Virus record (IMG/VR): IMGVR_UViG_3300028558_000791
Span: 1 to 64,000 of that record
DNA length: 64,000 nucleotides
Reading direction: 5' to 3' (one strand)
Origin: a virus
Shown here: positions 24,992 through 34,205 of the stretch, one piece after another
Position numbering within the stretch: position 1 is the stretch's first letter
Layout of the letters: each line of letters opens with the position of its first letter
Translations under genes and position numbers: made by a program
Notes under the pieces: generated by a model
What the model was told of the DNA's origin: nothing
Seen by the model: the letters and a program-made list of their open reading frames with translations, nothing else
Database searches by the model: none

Positions 24992-25222
24992 ATGCCAGTC
25001 AAGAAAGCCGCAGCCAAAAAGGTTGCTAAGAAGCCAGTAAAGAAAGTAGTTAAGAAGCCAGCTAAAAAGACAGTCAAGAAGGCCGTCAAAAAGCCAGTAA
25101 AGAAGACTGTCCGTAAGCCCAAGACATCTCGTGACCCTGATGTTGTGGTAACTCCTGTTGTAGATTCCTCAGGTGTTGTCACTATGAATCCAGTCCCAGA
25201 TGACCTTCTTAATAAAGGCTAA
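24992..25222 (+). CDS. Histone H1-like Lys/Pro-rich protein
   Basis: 76 residues. Residues 2-45 are repeated KKPVKK/KKAAKK units, like the C-terminal tail of histone H1 or bacterial AlgP-type proteins, and should bind DNA or RNA non-specifically. The last 25 residues are neutral. AGGAG precedes the ATG; an intrinsic terminator follows. Confidence 0.7.
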   Translation: MPVKKAAAKKVAKKPVKKVVKKPAKKTVKKAVKKPVKKTVRKPKTSRDPDVVVTPVVDSSGVVTMNPVPDDLLNKG

Positions 25223-25246
25223 TTCATTACACATCTATTAGAACGA

Positions 25247-25278
25247 ATGCCCAAGCTAATCCCTTGGGCATTTCTATT
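25247..25278 (+). terminator. Intrinsic terminator
   Basis: Perfect 9-bp stem ATGCCCAAG/CTTGGGCAT with a 7-nt loop, followed by TTCTATTT, 25 bp after the H1-like gene. Confidence 0.8.
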
Positions 25279-25289
25279 TGTAGGATTCA

Positions 25290-25913
25290 ATGCTAGTATT
25301 ATCCTTGTGCAGGCAGTTGTGCCCCGATAAGATTCCATACTCCACTGACATTCGCCTTGGTGACGGAGCAGATGGTGAAGTATTCTCTATCACAGATGTG
25401 CCTGACAAGGTACTTAAGCTGGGTATCTTCTATGAGCGTCATGATAAAGGGTTCGAGAAGCACTATAAACAGATTCAAAAAGTCCTAGACTATTTGATTG
25501 TTTCTCGGCCAGCCGGGTACGCACGCGTGTATGAGCATGGATATCTAGGTACCTATACTAGGAAGGCCGAACACTGGCGTAGTGGTGAACAGAAGTTCAT
25601 CATCTATTATTACACGATGGAAAAGTTGAACAAAATTTCGGAGGATGAGAAGAAAGTATTTCATACAATTCTTTCACACGAAGATCGTGGAATTGAAAAG
25701 AATTTTTCTCCAGATAAAATTCGAGAAATGTTACGGGGTATGAGCCGGGGGCTTGACTTTGATGCGGAAAAGGTTATCTTATTCTGCAACAATATCAGGA
25801 CCGCGCCCGTCTCGCACCTGGACATACACGTTCGTAATATCATGAAGAATGATGCGGGCGATTTCAAACTGATCGATTTAGATCGCATAGAACTGGAGAG
25901 AACCGATGGGTAA
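25290..25913 (+). CDS. Protein-kinase-like fold protein
   Basis: 207 residues. The N-terminus has a Gly-rich loop pattern (LGDGADGEVFSI) and VLKLG in the position of the ATP-binding Lys. The C-terminus has HLDIHVRNIM (HxDxxxxN catalytic loop) and FKLIDLDR (metal Asp). This is the core of a small protein- or aminoglycoside-kinase fold. It may phosphorylate a host protein or small molecule. Overlaps the next gene by 8 bp. Confidence 0.65.
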   Translation: MLVLSLCRQLCPDKIPYSTDIRLGDGADGEVFSITDVPDKVLKLGIFYERHDKGFEKHYKQIQKVLDYLIVSRPAGYARVYEHGYLGTYTRKAEHWRSGEQKFIIYYYTMEKLNKISEDEKKVFHTILSHEDRGIEKNFSPDKIREMLRGMSRGLDFDAEKVILFCNNIRTAPVSHLDIHVRNIMKNDAGDFKLIDLDRIELERTDG

Positions 25914-26190
25914 AAAAGTAGACCTAGATACCATCAAAAGGTTGATGGCTGAACTAGAATCAACGCTGGCAACAGCAGAAAACATTACTACCGATGTCAA
26001 GGCTGACAAGGTTGAGTTCGTTGTTGAAATGAACAAGGCCACTGGACTAGCGGCCGGTATCATGATGGAAGCAGGACTGTTGATGGGAGATATTCAGTAC
26101 CTGATTTCAGGAGGTGGAGCACCCGCTGGCAAGTCAGACTTCTTAGAGAAGCTTATGGCAGGTTTGAAGGGGCCGGGCAACACGAATTAA
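25906..26190 (+). CDS. Hypothetical helical protein
   Basis: 94 residues, almost all helical, with a Gly-rich loop (ISGGGAPAGKSDF). Overlaps the kinase-like gene. No family recognised. Confidence 0.5.
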   Translation: MGKKVDLDTIKRLMAELESTLATAENITTDVKADKVEFVVEMNKATGLAAGIMMEAGLLMGDIQYLISGGGAPAGKSDFLEKLMAGLKGPGNTN

Positions 26191-26274
26191 AAACAATTCG
26201 AGGCCCTTGCCACGTCAAAGATTCGTGATTATTTTTGTAGAATTCCCTCTTAGAGGAAAATTAGGAGATTGAAA

Positions 26275-26571
26275 ATGTCTAATACTAACGTTCGTAATGC
26301 AGTGAGCCAAATCGCTCAACAGATCGAGAACCTTGCTCGTCAGGTTCAGGACAAGCTTGCTCAGGGTGGGGACCTCATTCCTGTCGCCAATGAGCTGGTT
26401 CGTAACAGCAGCACCTTCACTTTTGCTTTGGGTGAATTGTTTGCTTTGGAAGAGGGCGTCAAGACCAAGAGGGTCAAGACCACTGTGGTTAGCAACCCAA
26501 GCGGTACTGCCCAGGCCCGCCCCAACTATCATAACGTCCGAGACTCCTTGGGACGTTTCCGTAGGGTCTAA
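26275..26571 (+). CDS. Hypothetical helical protein with basic C-terminus
   Basis: 98 residues from ATG 26275 (TTAGGAGATT upstream). Helical first 65 residues, then a Lys/Arg-rich tail ending SLGRFRRV. The upstream TTCGTGATTA-TTTTGTAG block resembles the promoter region at 3249. Function unknown. Confidence 0.55.
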   Translation: MSNTNVRNAVSQIAQQIENLARQVQDKLAQGGDLIPVANELVRNSSTFTFALGELFALEEGVKTKRVKTTVVSNPSGTAQARPNYHNVRDSLGRFRRV

Positions 26572-26820
26572 ATGAACCTCTACGATAAGATAGCTACTGC
26601 GTTGGCTGTGATTCCTGTCATCATCATGGTGACGTTAGCTAACGTTCTTATCGCTTCAGTCATGGCCGGCATGACTTTCATACAGCTTGTGGCTGTAGCC
26701 GGCTGGTCCAAGAACGTTTCTTTGGGGGTGGCTATCCTAGTAGCCATAGTTGTTCACGCATACATCGTGTTTCAACCAAAGATTAGGAAGTACATAGACA
26801 CGAGGAGTGGAAATATATGA
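26572..26820 (+). CDS. Small two-helix membrane protein
   Basis: 82 residues with two or three hydrophobic segments (LAVIPVIIMVTLANVLIAS; VSLGVAILVAIVVHAYIVF) and a basic C-terminus. Starts directly at the previous stop and overlaps the next gene (ATGA). Function unknown. Confidence 0.6.
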   Translation: MNLYDKIATALAVIPVIIMVTLANVLIASVMAGMTFIQLVAVAGWSKNVSLGVAILVAIVVHAYIVFQPKIRKYIDTRSGNI

Positions 26821-27269
26821 GTATTCCAGTACACATTCAAGCTTACTTAGATAGTAAAGTCACCATGTTTCAGATCGTTGATGAAGTTCTCAATGACTGG
26901 ACCGGAGATGGTTGCCTTCAGTTCCCCACTTTGATGGGAACGGTAACCGCCAAGATTGGTTGGTCAGGCGAAGAAGGCGAGAAACTTGCCCGAGCTAATG
27001 AACCAATCATTCGAGACTACGTGCGTAACCATCCGGATTGGTATGTTACTCGTGGCGCTCATGGTGGGATTATGAGGGCATCCGAAAAGCAGAAGAAGGA
27101 AGATGCTAAGGCCGCGAAGGATAAGGCTAAGGCGGAACTAGCCGCTGCCATTGAAGCAACCATTGCCCGTAAGAAGGCAGAGGCTGCTGCCGCATTGGCA
27201 CAGCAACCAGTTGTATCAACTCCTACTGTTGATGGCGACGAAGACAATACCAATATTGCATCCGAGTAA
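26817..27269 (+). CDS. Hypothetical protein with HTH-like domain and Ala/Lys tail
   Basis: 150 residues. Residues 1-85 form a compact domain ending WYVTRGAHGGIM; a similar YVTRGKNGGII ends the domain of the 58880 gene, so they share a module. Residues 90-125 are an Ala/Lys/Glu helix. Possibly a DNA- or RNA-binding winged helix; not proven. Confidence 0.55.
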   Translation: MSIPVHIQAYLDSKVTMFQIVDEVLNDWTGDGCLQFPTLMGTVTAKIGWSGEEGEKLARANEPIIRDYVRNHPDWYVTRGAHGGIMRASEKQKKEDAKAAKDKAKAELAAAIEATIARKKAEAAAALAQQPVVSTPTVDGDEDNTNIASE

Positions 27270-27286
27270 ATCGGAACAGATGCATA

Positions 27287-27320
27287 AAAGGCAGATAGGA
27301 TGAAACTTATCTGCCTTTCT
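27287..27320 (+). terminator. Intrinsic terminator
   Basis: Perfect 11-bp stem AAAGGCAGATA/TATCTGCCTTT with a 10-nt loop and a TTTCT tail, 18 bp after the preceding stop. Confidence 0.85.
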
Positions 27321-27334
27321 AATTAGGGGTCCCA

Positions 27335-27949
27335 ATGAATTTTGACTTCACAGATTTCAAGAACTTTTTTACAGTAAAACATATTACTGTCGTATTGTTT
27401 GTGGCAGCGTGCCTGTTCCTCATCTGTTCTCCGCATTCAGATAATAGTTCCGTCGTAGCACAAACTTGTAGTGATGCCTCATGTCCCTACCCAAAGGTAG
27501 ATGGAGGTGCTACATTATCAGTTACCGTACTAACATCAGTCTCCGATGAGAACTGGTCAATAAATTTGGTTGGCGAAGGCTGGGAGAGAATGGAAGGTTC
27601 TCGGTCAGAATTCAAAATGGTTCAACGAAATGCCGACCAACAGTGCATGGTTCTTCTTATTAAAGAACCAACCGGCCATATGTCGTTTGGTCAGTATATA
27701 CTTGAATCTATTAAAGGCTTCAGTGAGGGTGGCGCCCAAGTCACTGCTATCAAACAGGTTTCATTAAATGAACAGAAGTTTGTTTTGATGGAAAGCCACG
27801 TTGAAGGTAGCGATGTATTGATGGCTTGGAATGGAATCAAAGATGGCTTTGGTTATAGTCTCAGTTGCTTCTACCATCCCGATGTTGATGCAGGTAGCAC
27901 CCAACACGATCTCTGTGTAGAGATTGCTGAATCGCTACAGATAAAGTAA
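27335..27949 (+). CDS. Membrane-anchored exported protein
   Basis: 204 residues. A transmembrane segment at ~17-32 (VVLFVAACLFLIC) anchors a periplasmic domain with four further Cys. No family recognised. Follows the terminator closely. Confidence 0.55.
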   Translation: MNFDFTDFKNFFTVKHITVVLFVAACLFLICSPHSDNSSVVAQTCSDASCPYPKVDGGATLSVTVLTSVSDENWSINLVGEGWERMEGSRSEFKMVQRNADQQCMVLLIKEPTGHMSFGQYILESIKGFSEGGAQVTAIKQVSLNEQKFVLMESHVEGSDVLMAWNGIKDGFGYSLSCFYHPDVDAGSTQHDLCVEIAESLQIK

Positions 27950-27951
27950 AG

Positions 27952-28239
27952 ATGATCATTGCAATAGATTATGATAACACCTACACTATGGATCCTAATC
28001 TCTGGAATAATTTCGTTACAACTGCCCTGGAAATAGGGCACACTGTTGTTTGTGTTACAGCCAGACCTGAGGTTATGGGGCAAGTTGTTCTAGATTCAAT
28101 TGGTAAATTAGTGCCAGTTGTATTTGCAGGCGGTGAATGGAAACGTGAGATAGCCTTGAAAAATGGCTATAAGGTTGACGTTTGGATTGATGATATGCCA
28201 GAATACATCGGACCACAGAATATCGTAGGTCATCGGTAA
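27952..28239 (+). CDS. Small HAD-superfamily hydrolase
   Basis: 95 residues. IIAIDYDNTYT is HAD motif I, VVCVTARPE motif II, and VDVWIDDMPEYIG motif IV. It lacks a cap, as in small phage HAD phosphatases (nucleotidase- or polynucleotide-phosphatase-like). Overlaps the 5'-nuclease gene by one base, suggesting a DNA/RNA end-processing role. Confidence 0.7.
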   Translation: MIIAIDYDNTYTMDPNLWNNFVTTALEIGHTVVCVTARPEVMGQVVLDSIGKLVPVVFAGGEWKREIALKNGYKVDVWIDDMPEYIGPQNIVGHR

Positions 28240-29132
28240 TGGATAAAGTATTGCTTATTGACGCTCATAATGCTATGTGGCGTGCTAGCATTGCCTTCTC
28301 TCCAAAGAAGGCGGCTGCTCCAGTATCAGATGACGGTTGGGATATGCGTGGCGAACCTACCCCTCCTCAACCAGAAAAGAAAGAGATAGACGAAAGCTTC
28401 GTTCTCATCTTTAATTTCTTTCGCAACCTGCGCCCTATCATCGAGCAGTTTGCCCCCGACAAATGCTTTTTTGTATTAGAAGGTCATCCACAGTTTAGAT
28501 ATGATTTGTTTTCTGATTACAAAGCAAATCGTATTATTAAGCAGGCTGCTAGCAAAGACAAGCTAGATTCTTTTCTTAAAAACAAAGATGAGATTGTTAG
28601 GTTGATGCAGCACTTTCCTATCACAGTAGCCCGAGCTTCTAACTACGAAGCCGACGACCTTATTGGTACGCTCTGTGAGAACATGCGCGATGAAGACTTG
28701 ACTGTTCTGAGTAACGACTCAGATTACATTCAACTTCTACAGCGTGGGTATCCTCACTGTCAGGTCTACAATCCTATCAAAAAGGTTTTTATGGAAGCCC
28801 CGGCCTATCCATATGTAGCCTGGAAGTCTTTGAACGGGGATAAATCTGACAATATTCCATCTATCCTTAAGCCTAAGAAGGCGTTGGATACTGTAAATAG
28901 TCCAGAGCTTTTCAAAAAGTTTATGGAGATAGAAGAGAACCGCGCCAACTTTAGCGTCAACCGACAGCTAATTGAATTTCGTTCGGTTCCAGTGGAAGAA
29001 ATTCTTCTACACGAAGGTATCCGTAACTTCGATATAGTCAAACAAGAGTTTGCTAGAATGGATTTCCAATCCATAATTAACGATAAATCCTGGGCCAAAT
29101 ATACAAAAACGTTTGACTGTCTGAGGTATTGA
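28239..29132 (+). CDS. 5'-3' exonuclease / flap endonuclease
   Basis: 297 residues. LLIDAHNAMWR (first metal Asp), FVLEGHPQFRYDLFSDYKANR (arch helix region, written here in part), NYEADDLIGTL and LSNDSDYIQLL (acidic clusters), and the helix-hairpin region SLNGDKSDNIPSI are the ordered motifs of the T4 RNase H/Taq-type 5'-nuclease family. It would remove RNA primers and flaps during phage replication. Complete and unfused to a polymerase. Confidence 0.88.
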   Translation: MDKVLLIDAHNAMWRASIAFSPKKAAAPVSDDGWDMRGEPTPPQPEKKEIDESFVLIFNFFRNLRPIIEQFAPDKCFFVLEGHPQFRYDLFSDYKANRIIKQAASKDKLDSFLKNKDEIVRLMQHFPITVARASNYEADDLIGTLCENMRDEDLTVLSNDSDYIQLLQRGYPHCQVYNPIKKVFMEAPAYPYVAWKSLNGDKSDNIPSILKPKKALDTVNSPELFKKFMEIEENRANFSVNRQLIEFRSVPVEEILLHEGIRNFDIVKQEFARMDFQSIINDKSWAKYTKTFDCLRY

Positions 29133-29134
29133 AC

Positions 29135-29929
29135 ATGGACCACAAAGCACTAAAGTCCGACCTGACTTACGCACTCAAGAAGCTTTCTAAGGAAGGCAAG
29201 ATCATTACCTGCGAAGCTCTCGCGGATAACATGAGTCTTGTGGACGGTCAGTTTGTATTGAGCGGAGACAATGTAGACGTGCTTGAGGCCCTAGTCTTTG
29301 TCAAGGGATATGCGTGCCCCAAGATTGAACAAGGTTATTCAATTCCTCTATCAGACCTCATCTCTGAAAATGGACAGATTGCCAAGACAGACCTCTATGA
29401 TTTTATGGATGGTCTAGAGAACGTAGCTGGCAATGACAAGACTGAGTTCTACAAGGTTGGAGTTTACATTCGTGAGAAGTTTACTCCAGCCGGTGTACGC
29501 ACTGAGCTGTTGCCAAAGACAAAATACCAGTATTCTACTGCCGTAGAAACTGTTCGTAGGTTCATTGTCCATAACAGACCAATGCCAGGCTGTCGTAAAA
29601 CCGGTGCACCCTCTATCGTAGAGGTAGATTGTGAACTGTTTACTCCAGTTCTTGCTAGAGAAGGTGAGTTCGCTGCCCGCATTCTCAAGCCAGAATTCTT
29701 GTGGGAGCCTACTCGTATCCTCCAGGATGGAGTCTTGAAGGATGTAACCCTGCCTCCCGTATACGTTAGTCATGCCGTATTCGAAACTATCGAACAAGCA
29801 AGGGAAACTGCGAAGCAACAGGTTCGTGGTGGCTTTGATTTCGAAGTTCGTAAGGGTAAGATTCCTTCCTATACTGAGGAGGAGTTGAAGGCCAAATGTG
29901 ATCTAATTCAAGAAGTTATGATGTCATGA
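29135..29929 (+). CDS. Hypothetical protein
   Basis: 264 residues, alpha/beta, no recognisable motif. ATG 29135 just after the nuclease stop; ends overlapping the next ATG. Conserved-looking middle (VETVRRFIVHNRPMPGCRK). Unknown function. Confidence 0.55.
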   Translation: MDHKALKSDLTYALKKLSKEGKIITCEALADNMSLVDGQFVLSGDNVDVLEALVFVKGYACPKIEQGYSIPLSDLISENGQIAKTDLYDFMDGLENVAGNDKTEFYKVGVYIREKFTPAGVRTELLPKTKYQYSTAVETVRRFIVHNRPMPGCRKTGAPSIVEVDCELFTPVLAREGEFAARILKPEFLWEPTRILQDGVLKDVTLPPVYVSHAVFETIEQARETAKQQVRGGFDFEVRKGKIPSYTEEELKAKCDLIQEVMMS

Positions 29930-30537
29930 AAATCTTCATTATAGGTTTACCAAAGAGTGGTCGAACGACCGTATCCAAAGCCTTAGTGGAAGCTCACGGC
30001 TTTGAATACATTGACGCAACGTCATGGGTTCGATCTACCTATCGTGACCGTAAAGAGGGCGAACACCCTCACCAATATGAAGATGAATACCAGGCATACT
30101 TAACTAAAAGAATGATGGTTAATCCATGGTTTATTAGCGATCATGTTAGAGAGATGATGAAGGTTGTTGGTAAAGAGTATACAAACTTTGTCATCGATGG
30201 CATCATTAGTCCTAAAGACTTTTCTGTCTTATTCGATTATCGAGAAGACGTCGCTGTCTTTTTGAATAGAACGGATAATGAACACGAGTACAGAGACCAC
30301 GAAAACATTGGCGTCTCGGTTATCCGAGACTATTGTTTCTGGATGTCTGCTGCCGGCGTTCTATCTAAAGATAGATGGCTGGAATACAACTTCAAAATTC
30401 CTGGAGAGGATTCTGATTTTGTCAAGGCCATGGGTGCACAGAACAGTGTATTCATTACGAAGTCAATCAATAAAGTGATTGCTCATTTGATTGAACGTCT
30501 TAAAGGAAGCCCTCAAGATGGGAATCAAATTTATTGA
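29926..30537 (+). CDS. P-loop nucleotide kinase-like protein
   Basis: 203 residues. Walker A is GLPKSGRTT at 7-15, followed by an adenylate-kinase-like layout with FVIDGIISPKDF (Walker B region). It may phosphorylate a nucleotide or nucleic-acid end. Overlaps both neighbours. Confidence 0.6.
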   Translation: MKIFIIGLPKSGRTTVSKALVEAHGFEYIDATSWVRSTYRDRKEGEHPHQYEDEYQAYLTKRMMVNPWFISDHVREMMKVVGKEYTNFVIDGIISPKDFSVLFDYREDVAVFLNRTDNEHEYRDHENIGVSVIRDYCFWMSAAGVLSKDRWLEYNFKIPGEDSDFVKAMGAQNSVFITKSINKVIAHLIERLKGSPQDGNQIY

Positions 30538-31474
30538 TTTGTTTGCTGGTATTGGGGGATTCAGAGTAGCTCTGGAAAATGCCGGGGCTACCTGCGTCTT
30601 CTCGTCTGAAATAGATAAATATGCCCTACAGGTTTATAAGGCAAATTTCAATGAAGATGCTAGTGGCGATATCACAAAAATCAAAGCGGAAGATATCCCG
30701 GCGCATGATGTTTTATGTGCTGGGTTTCCCTGTCAAGCCTTCTCTGAGTTTGGACAGAGAAAAGGGTTTAGTGATCCAAGAGGTACCCTTTTCTTTGAGA
30801 TACTTAGAGTAGCCAAACACCATAAACCTAAAGTAGTTTTACTAGAAAATGTATTGGGACTCACTTATCATAATGGTGGGGATACGTTTGAAACTATTAA
30901 GAATAGTCTAGGTGCTATGGGGTACCAAGTCCATTGGCAGCTCTTAGATGCATCTATGTTTGATCTTCCTCAAAGAAGAAAGAGAGTTTTCATAGTTGGC
31001 ATCAGAAAAGATATTAAGAAGCCCTTCAAGTTCCCAGAGGGACAATTAACAAGTAAAGGTATGAAGGACATCATAGAGTCTAATGTAGACGCTAATCACT
31101 TCATAGCTGAAGAGCGCTGGGAACATGTACTAAAGCAAAAGGCTGCTGGCAAATGTAAGCTGAGTCACTTTGTAATTGCACCAGACGAACTAGCTCACAC
31201 TCTACTTACCTCTAAATATGAGCACAACCTAGTAGTGGATCATAGTGTGCCGACTGGTACGTTTCATAATGTGAAAGCAAAAACGGCGAAAGCGGCTCGT
31301 ATCAACAAGCAACATGTCCGCCGTTTGACTCCCAAGGAATATTGTAGATTACAAGGGTTCCCAGATACATTCCAGATGCCGGTCTCTAACAAGCAATGCT
31401 ATAGATTGTTTGGTAACGCCGTAGCTGTTCCAGTAGTCGCTGCAATTTTCGAAGAGATTAAGAAAGTGTTATGA
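30518..31474 (+). CDS. C5 cytosine DNA methyltransferase
   Basis: 318 residues. Motif I FIDLFAGIGGFR at 4-15, catalytic PC in GFPCQAFSEFGQRKGF at ~68, ENV motif VI near 109, QRRKR motif VIII near 153, and the C-terminal RLTPKEYCRLQGFP plus GNAVAVPV (motifs IX/X). All catalytic motifs are intact; the short target-recognition region sits at ~175-255. Such orphan enzymes usually protect phage DNA from restriction. ATG 30518 is preceded by AAAGGAAG; it overlaps the upstream gene by 20 bp. Confidence 0.92.
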   Translation: MGIKFIDLFAGIGGFRVALENAGATCVFSSEIDKYALQVYKANFNEDASGDITKIKAEDIPAHDVLCAGFPCQAFSEFGQRKGFSDPRGTLFFEILRVAKHHKPKVVLLENVLGLTYHNGGDTFETIKNSLGAMGYQVHWQLLDASMFDLPQRRKRVFIVGIRKDIKKPFKFPEGQLTSKGMKDIIESNVDANHFIAEERWEHVLKQKAAGKCKLSHFVIAPDELAHTLLTSKYEHNLVVDHSVPTGTFHNVKAKTAKAARINKQHVRRLTPKEYCRLQGFPDTFQMPVSNKQCYRLFGNAVAVPVVAAIFEEIKKVL

Positions 31475-31645
31475 TTGAAGTAGCTTCTGAAGCTCTTCTT
31501 GAAACAATTGATCAAAGATATCTTGAGCCATTTTGTCAGCTTGAGCTTGGTCAATTTCTCCTGGCTGGTTGCCCACTTCTTGAGCCATCTTACGAATCTT
31601 TGCTTCTTCCATAATTTGGGAGAGAGTATCCATTCTTTTAGTCAT
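31469..31645 (-). CDS. Small helical protein, second gene of the minus-strand operon
   Basis: 58 residues on the minus strand, starting MTKRMDTLSQIMEEAKIRK and Gln/Glu-rich throughout. Its ATG overlaps the stop of the large 31642-34134 gene (ATGA), so it is translationally coupled. Its stop overlaps the end of the DNA methylase gene tail-to-tail. Function unknown. Confidence 0.65.
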   Translation of the reverse strand: MTKRMDTLSQIMEEAKIRKMAQEVGNQPGEIDQAQADKMAQDIFDQLFQEELQKLLQS

Positions 31646-34134
31646 TGTAATGGTCCTTGTGTTTTAACATATTCTAGATACTGAATAATAGTAGCAAGAA
31701 TTGATTTGGTTGGTTCCAGGTTTATATTTTTGAAATGCTGTGAAATTAAATCAGATAATCTAGTTGCTAGATCAATTGTACTGCTAATAAAAAATTGGTC
31801 ATTTGGCGTCAACCGATAATCATTATTAGTTGGTCCTTGCCATTTAGCAATGGTTTTTAGTGCGCCTCTTAGTTTTCTAAAATGTGGCATTAATCTAGCA
31901 AACTTAATTAAAGGCGATCTTTCATCTCTTCGTAAATGATCTGCGCTAATTTCTCTAATTTTTTGTATGGCTTCATATTTCGCTTGATTGTTTTTCTTCA
32001 CTATAGCGCTAGCTAAAGCATCAACAAATGGTTTAAATTGCGGATCGCCGCCATCTACTGGTCTAGAAACTCTTTGTTTGAGACGAGTAAAGTCTGAATT
32101 AAATCTTGTTTGAAGCTCATTAATAAGACCTAAAAATGTAGCTAGTTCAAAATCTGGCTGCATCGGATATTCTAAGTTTTTTATAGAAACACGACCGCCG
32201 CCTTTTGTTGGAGCATATTCTGGAACATCTTCTCGCATTTGCTCTCTGCCTTTTTGTTTTGTGAGCATTCTATCAGTTTCACGTTTTGACTGCTGAGGAG
32301 ACTTTTTATTTAACATATCTTCTAAAGATTGGGCAGTTGTTTCAAGGGATGGTTGTTCCTCTTGTAAAATGTTATCATAGATATATTTGACAAGAGAAGG
32401 ATAAAACTTCACTGATGTCATATAGTGTGAGCGTCCATACCTACCACCTTTTTCAGGGAAGTATTTAGTGTAGATATCATACATTCTATTAATTTGAGCA
32501 GCAGCAGTTCGTAACATATCTCTTTCACTTTCGCTCAAGTTCCAAACACCACTAGCATTTTGTTTGGATTTGATATTGTAGAGAAATTCTTCAATAGTCT
32601 TGAAGTGTGGAGCCAATCTAATAGACCAGAGGTAACCTCTTAGTGAAGCATCGCTTACTAAGGTTTCTTTGATGGCAGCTTTCAAAGCATTGATTGCTGT
32701 AAACTTAGCGGCCTGGTCTTTTCTTTTGATAGCCATAGATACGGCCTCAACATATGGCTGCATTTTATCATCACCTTTTTCTTTACCAGAACGGGCGACA
32801 TACTTCTTAGCGTCAGAGGTAATAGTATTGTTTAGTTCTCTAAAACGTTTTAGTAGGGTTGGATAAGATGCGGTATCAAAGTCTACTTGAGGTTTCTTGA
32901 TTCTACCGCCACCTCTCATTGGTGCTGCCGTAGGAGCCTCTCTACCCTCTTCCTCTCTTGTCTTTTGTACAGTACGAATTCTATCATACTGCGCCTTAGT
33001 GATTCTGTCAGTAAACTGCGCTGCCCCATTGATGGCTTCTTCCATCTTTTTAAACTGCTCGTCAGATAGATTAGGGTCAGCGGTTAGCGCATTGATTAGT
33101 CTAGTTCTTTCCTGGGCTTCTTTGCCGTAACCATACTTGCCAGACGTACGTAGCTCTTGAAGCTTGATCTTCTCTTGTAGAATGCGTCTCTCCTGCCCAC
33201 TCATTGGTGCCGTGAGTTTTCCTTGGAGTACGCCTAACTCATTCTCTTTATAGAATTTACTGAGACTACGTTTCAATAGGCGTCTCTCACGTTCACCAGC
33301 ACTAAGTTTTAAACGAATATCAGCTAACTGAGCCTCTTCTTTGGGGTGGGCGATTTCAGTTTCAATATCGATTTGGTTTTGAATTTTTAGTGCATCAATA
33401 GTTAGTTTACTAAGAACACCTAAAACTTTAATCAATGCTTCTAGATTAGCTCTGACCTTTGGATTTTGACGAGCTTGCTGGCTAGCTGGTGTTAATAAGC
33501 TAGAAGAACCATTCAAGTCTTCATTATACTTATCAGCTTCATTAGCATATAATGCGGCCCAATCTTTGAGAGAACGAGCTTTACCTACACTATAACCTCT
33601 TCCAGTTCCACTCTGAGCGGCTTCTTGGTTTACACCGCCAGTCATATCGAACTGTCCACCGCCATAACCTAGCAAGCTAGCCTCATAGGCAGAGACATCT
33701 TCTTCTTCTTCTTCAGGTTCTTCATAGGAGAATGGGCTATCTTCAGTACGTGCAGCAGAGCCGGCCATCTGGAGTTCACGCATGTCTCCAGGAGAATCAG
33801 GACGAGCAGCCCTAGCCTTAATAGAGCTGGCAATTTGATTCAAAAGGTCTTCGACTGATTCAGTCTCCTCTTCATCAGGATCCATATCTTCAACCATTCC
33901 CTGAATGGCTTTGTAGATGGTATTGAATCCACCATTCATCTCAAGCGCTTTGTTGTACATAGCAGCTAGGACACGCAAGTTATAAGACACCTCAGGGTTG
34001 AGGGTCTGTTGAGCGGCTTTCGATAATTCGGCAACTAGTTTAGTATCGTCAGCTCCCAAAGAAACTAAACTGTAATGTTCGGCAACTTTGAAAAATTCAT
34101 CTATTCTTCTGATTAGACTGGGTAAAAGCGGCAT
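31642..34134 (-). CDS. Large protein with internally duplicated domain
   Basis: 830 residues, with no recognised family. Residues ~406-565 and ~646-800 are repeats of one domain: both begin GGGR, then a PxLLxRFRELN / LATFLGLINELQ helix. Both share DKMQPYVEAVSMAIKRKDQA versus DPQFKPFVDALASAIVKKNN, RLAPHFKTIE versus RLMPHFRKLR, and end with an LxxxIDLATR-like helix. The N-terminal half is helical with an acidic linker (~105-160). Size and helical repeats suit a structural or virion-packaged protein, but that is inference. It is on the opposite strand to almost everything else here. Confidence 0.65.
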   Translation of the reverse strand: MPLLPSLIRRIDEFFKVAEHYSLVSLGADDTKLVAELSKAAQQTLNPEVSYNLRVLAAMYNKALEMNGGFNTIYKAIQGMVEDMDPDEEETESVEDLLNQIASSIKARAARPDSPGDMRELQMAGSAARTEDSPFSYEEPEEEEEDVSAYEASLLGYGGGQFDMTGGVNQEAAQSGTGRGYSVGKARSLKDWAALYANEADKYNEDLNGSSSLLTPASQQARQNPKVRANLEALIKVLGVLSKLTIDALKIQNQIDIETEIAHPKEEAQLADIRLKLSAGERERRLLKRSLSKFYKENELGVLQGKLTAPMSGQERRILQEKIKLQELRTSGKYGYGKEAQERTRLINALTADPNLSDEQFKKMEEAINGAAQFTDRITKAQYDRIRTVQKTREEEGREAPTAAPMRGGGRIKKPQVDFDTASYPTLLKRFRELNNTITSDAKKYVARSGKEKGDDKMQPYVEAVSMAIKRKDQAAKFTAINALKAAIKETLVSDASLRGYLWSIRLAPHFKTIEEFLYNIKSKQNASGVWNLSESERDMLRTAAAQINRMYDIYTKYFPEKGGRYGRSHYMTSVKFYPSLVKYIYDNILQEEQPSLETTAQSLEDMLNKKSPQQSKRETDRMLTKQKGREQMREDVPEYAPTKGGGRVSIKNLEYPMQPDFELATFLGLINELQTRFNSDFTRLKQRVSRPVDGGDPQFKPFVDALASAIVKKNNQAKYEAIQKIREISADHLRRDERSPLIKFARLMPHFRKLRGALKTIAKWQGPTNNDYRLTPNDQFFISSTIDLATRLSDLISQHFKNINLEPTKSILATIIQYLEYVKTQGPLQ

Positions 34135-34205
34135 GTGACCTTCTAAAACTTTTGGATTTGCTAGACTGTTATATATACAGCATTATGACCAAAAGGGGAT
34201 AACTA
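34135..34205 (+). promoter_or_regulatory. Divergent promoter region
   Basis: 71-bp gap between divergent genes, containing TGTTATATATACA, a near-palindromic AT-rich -10-like sequence able to serve both directions. AAGGGGATAACT gives the ribosome site for the + gene. Confidence 0.45.
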
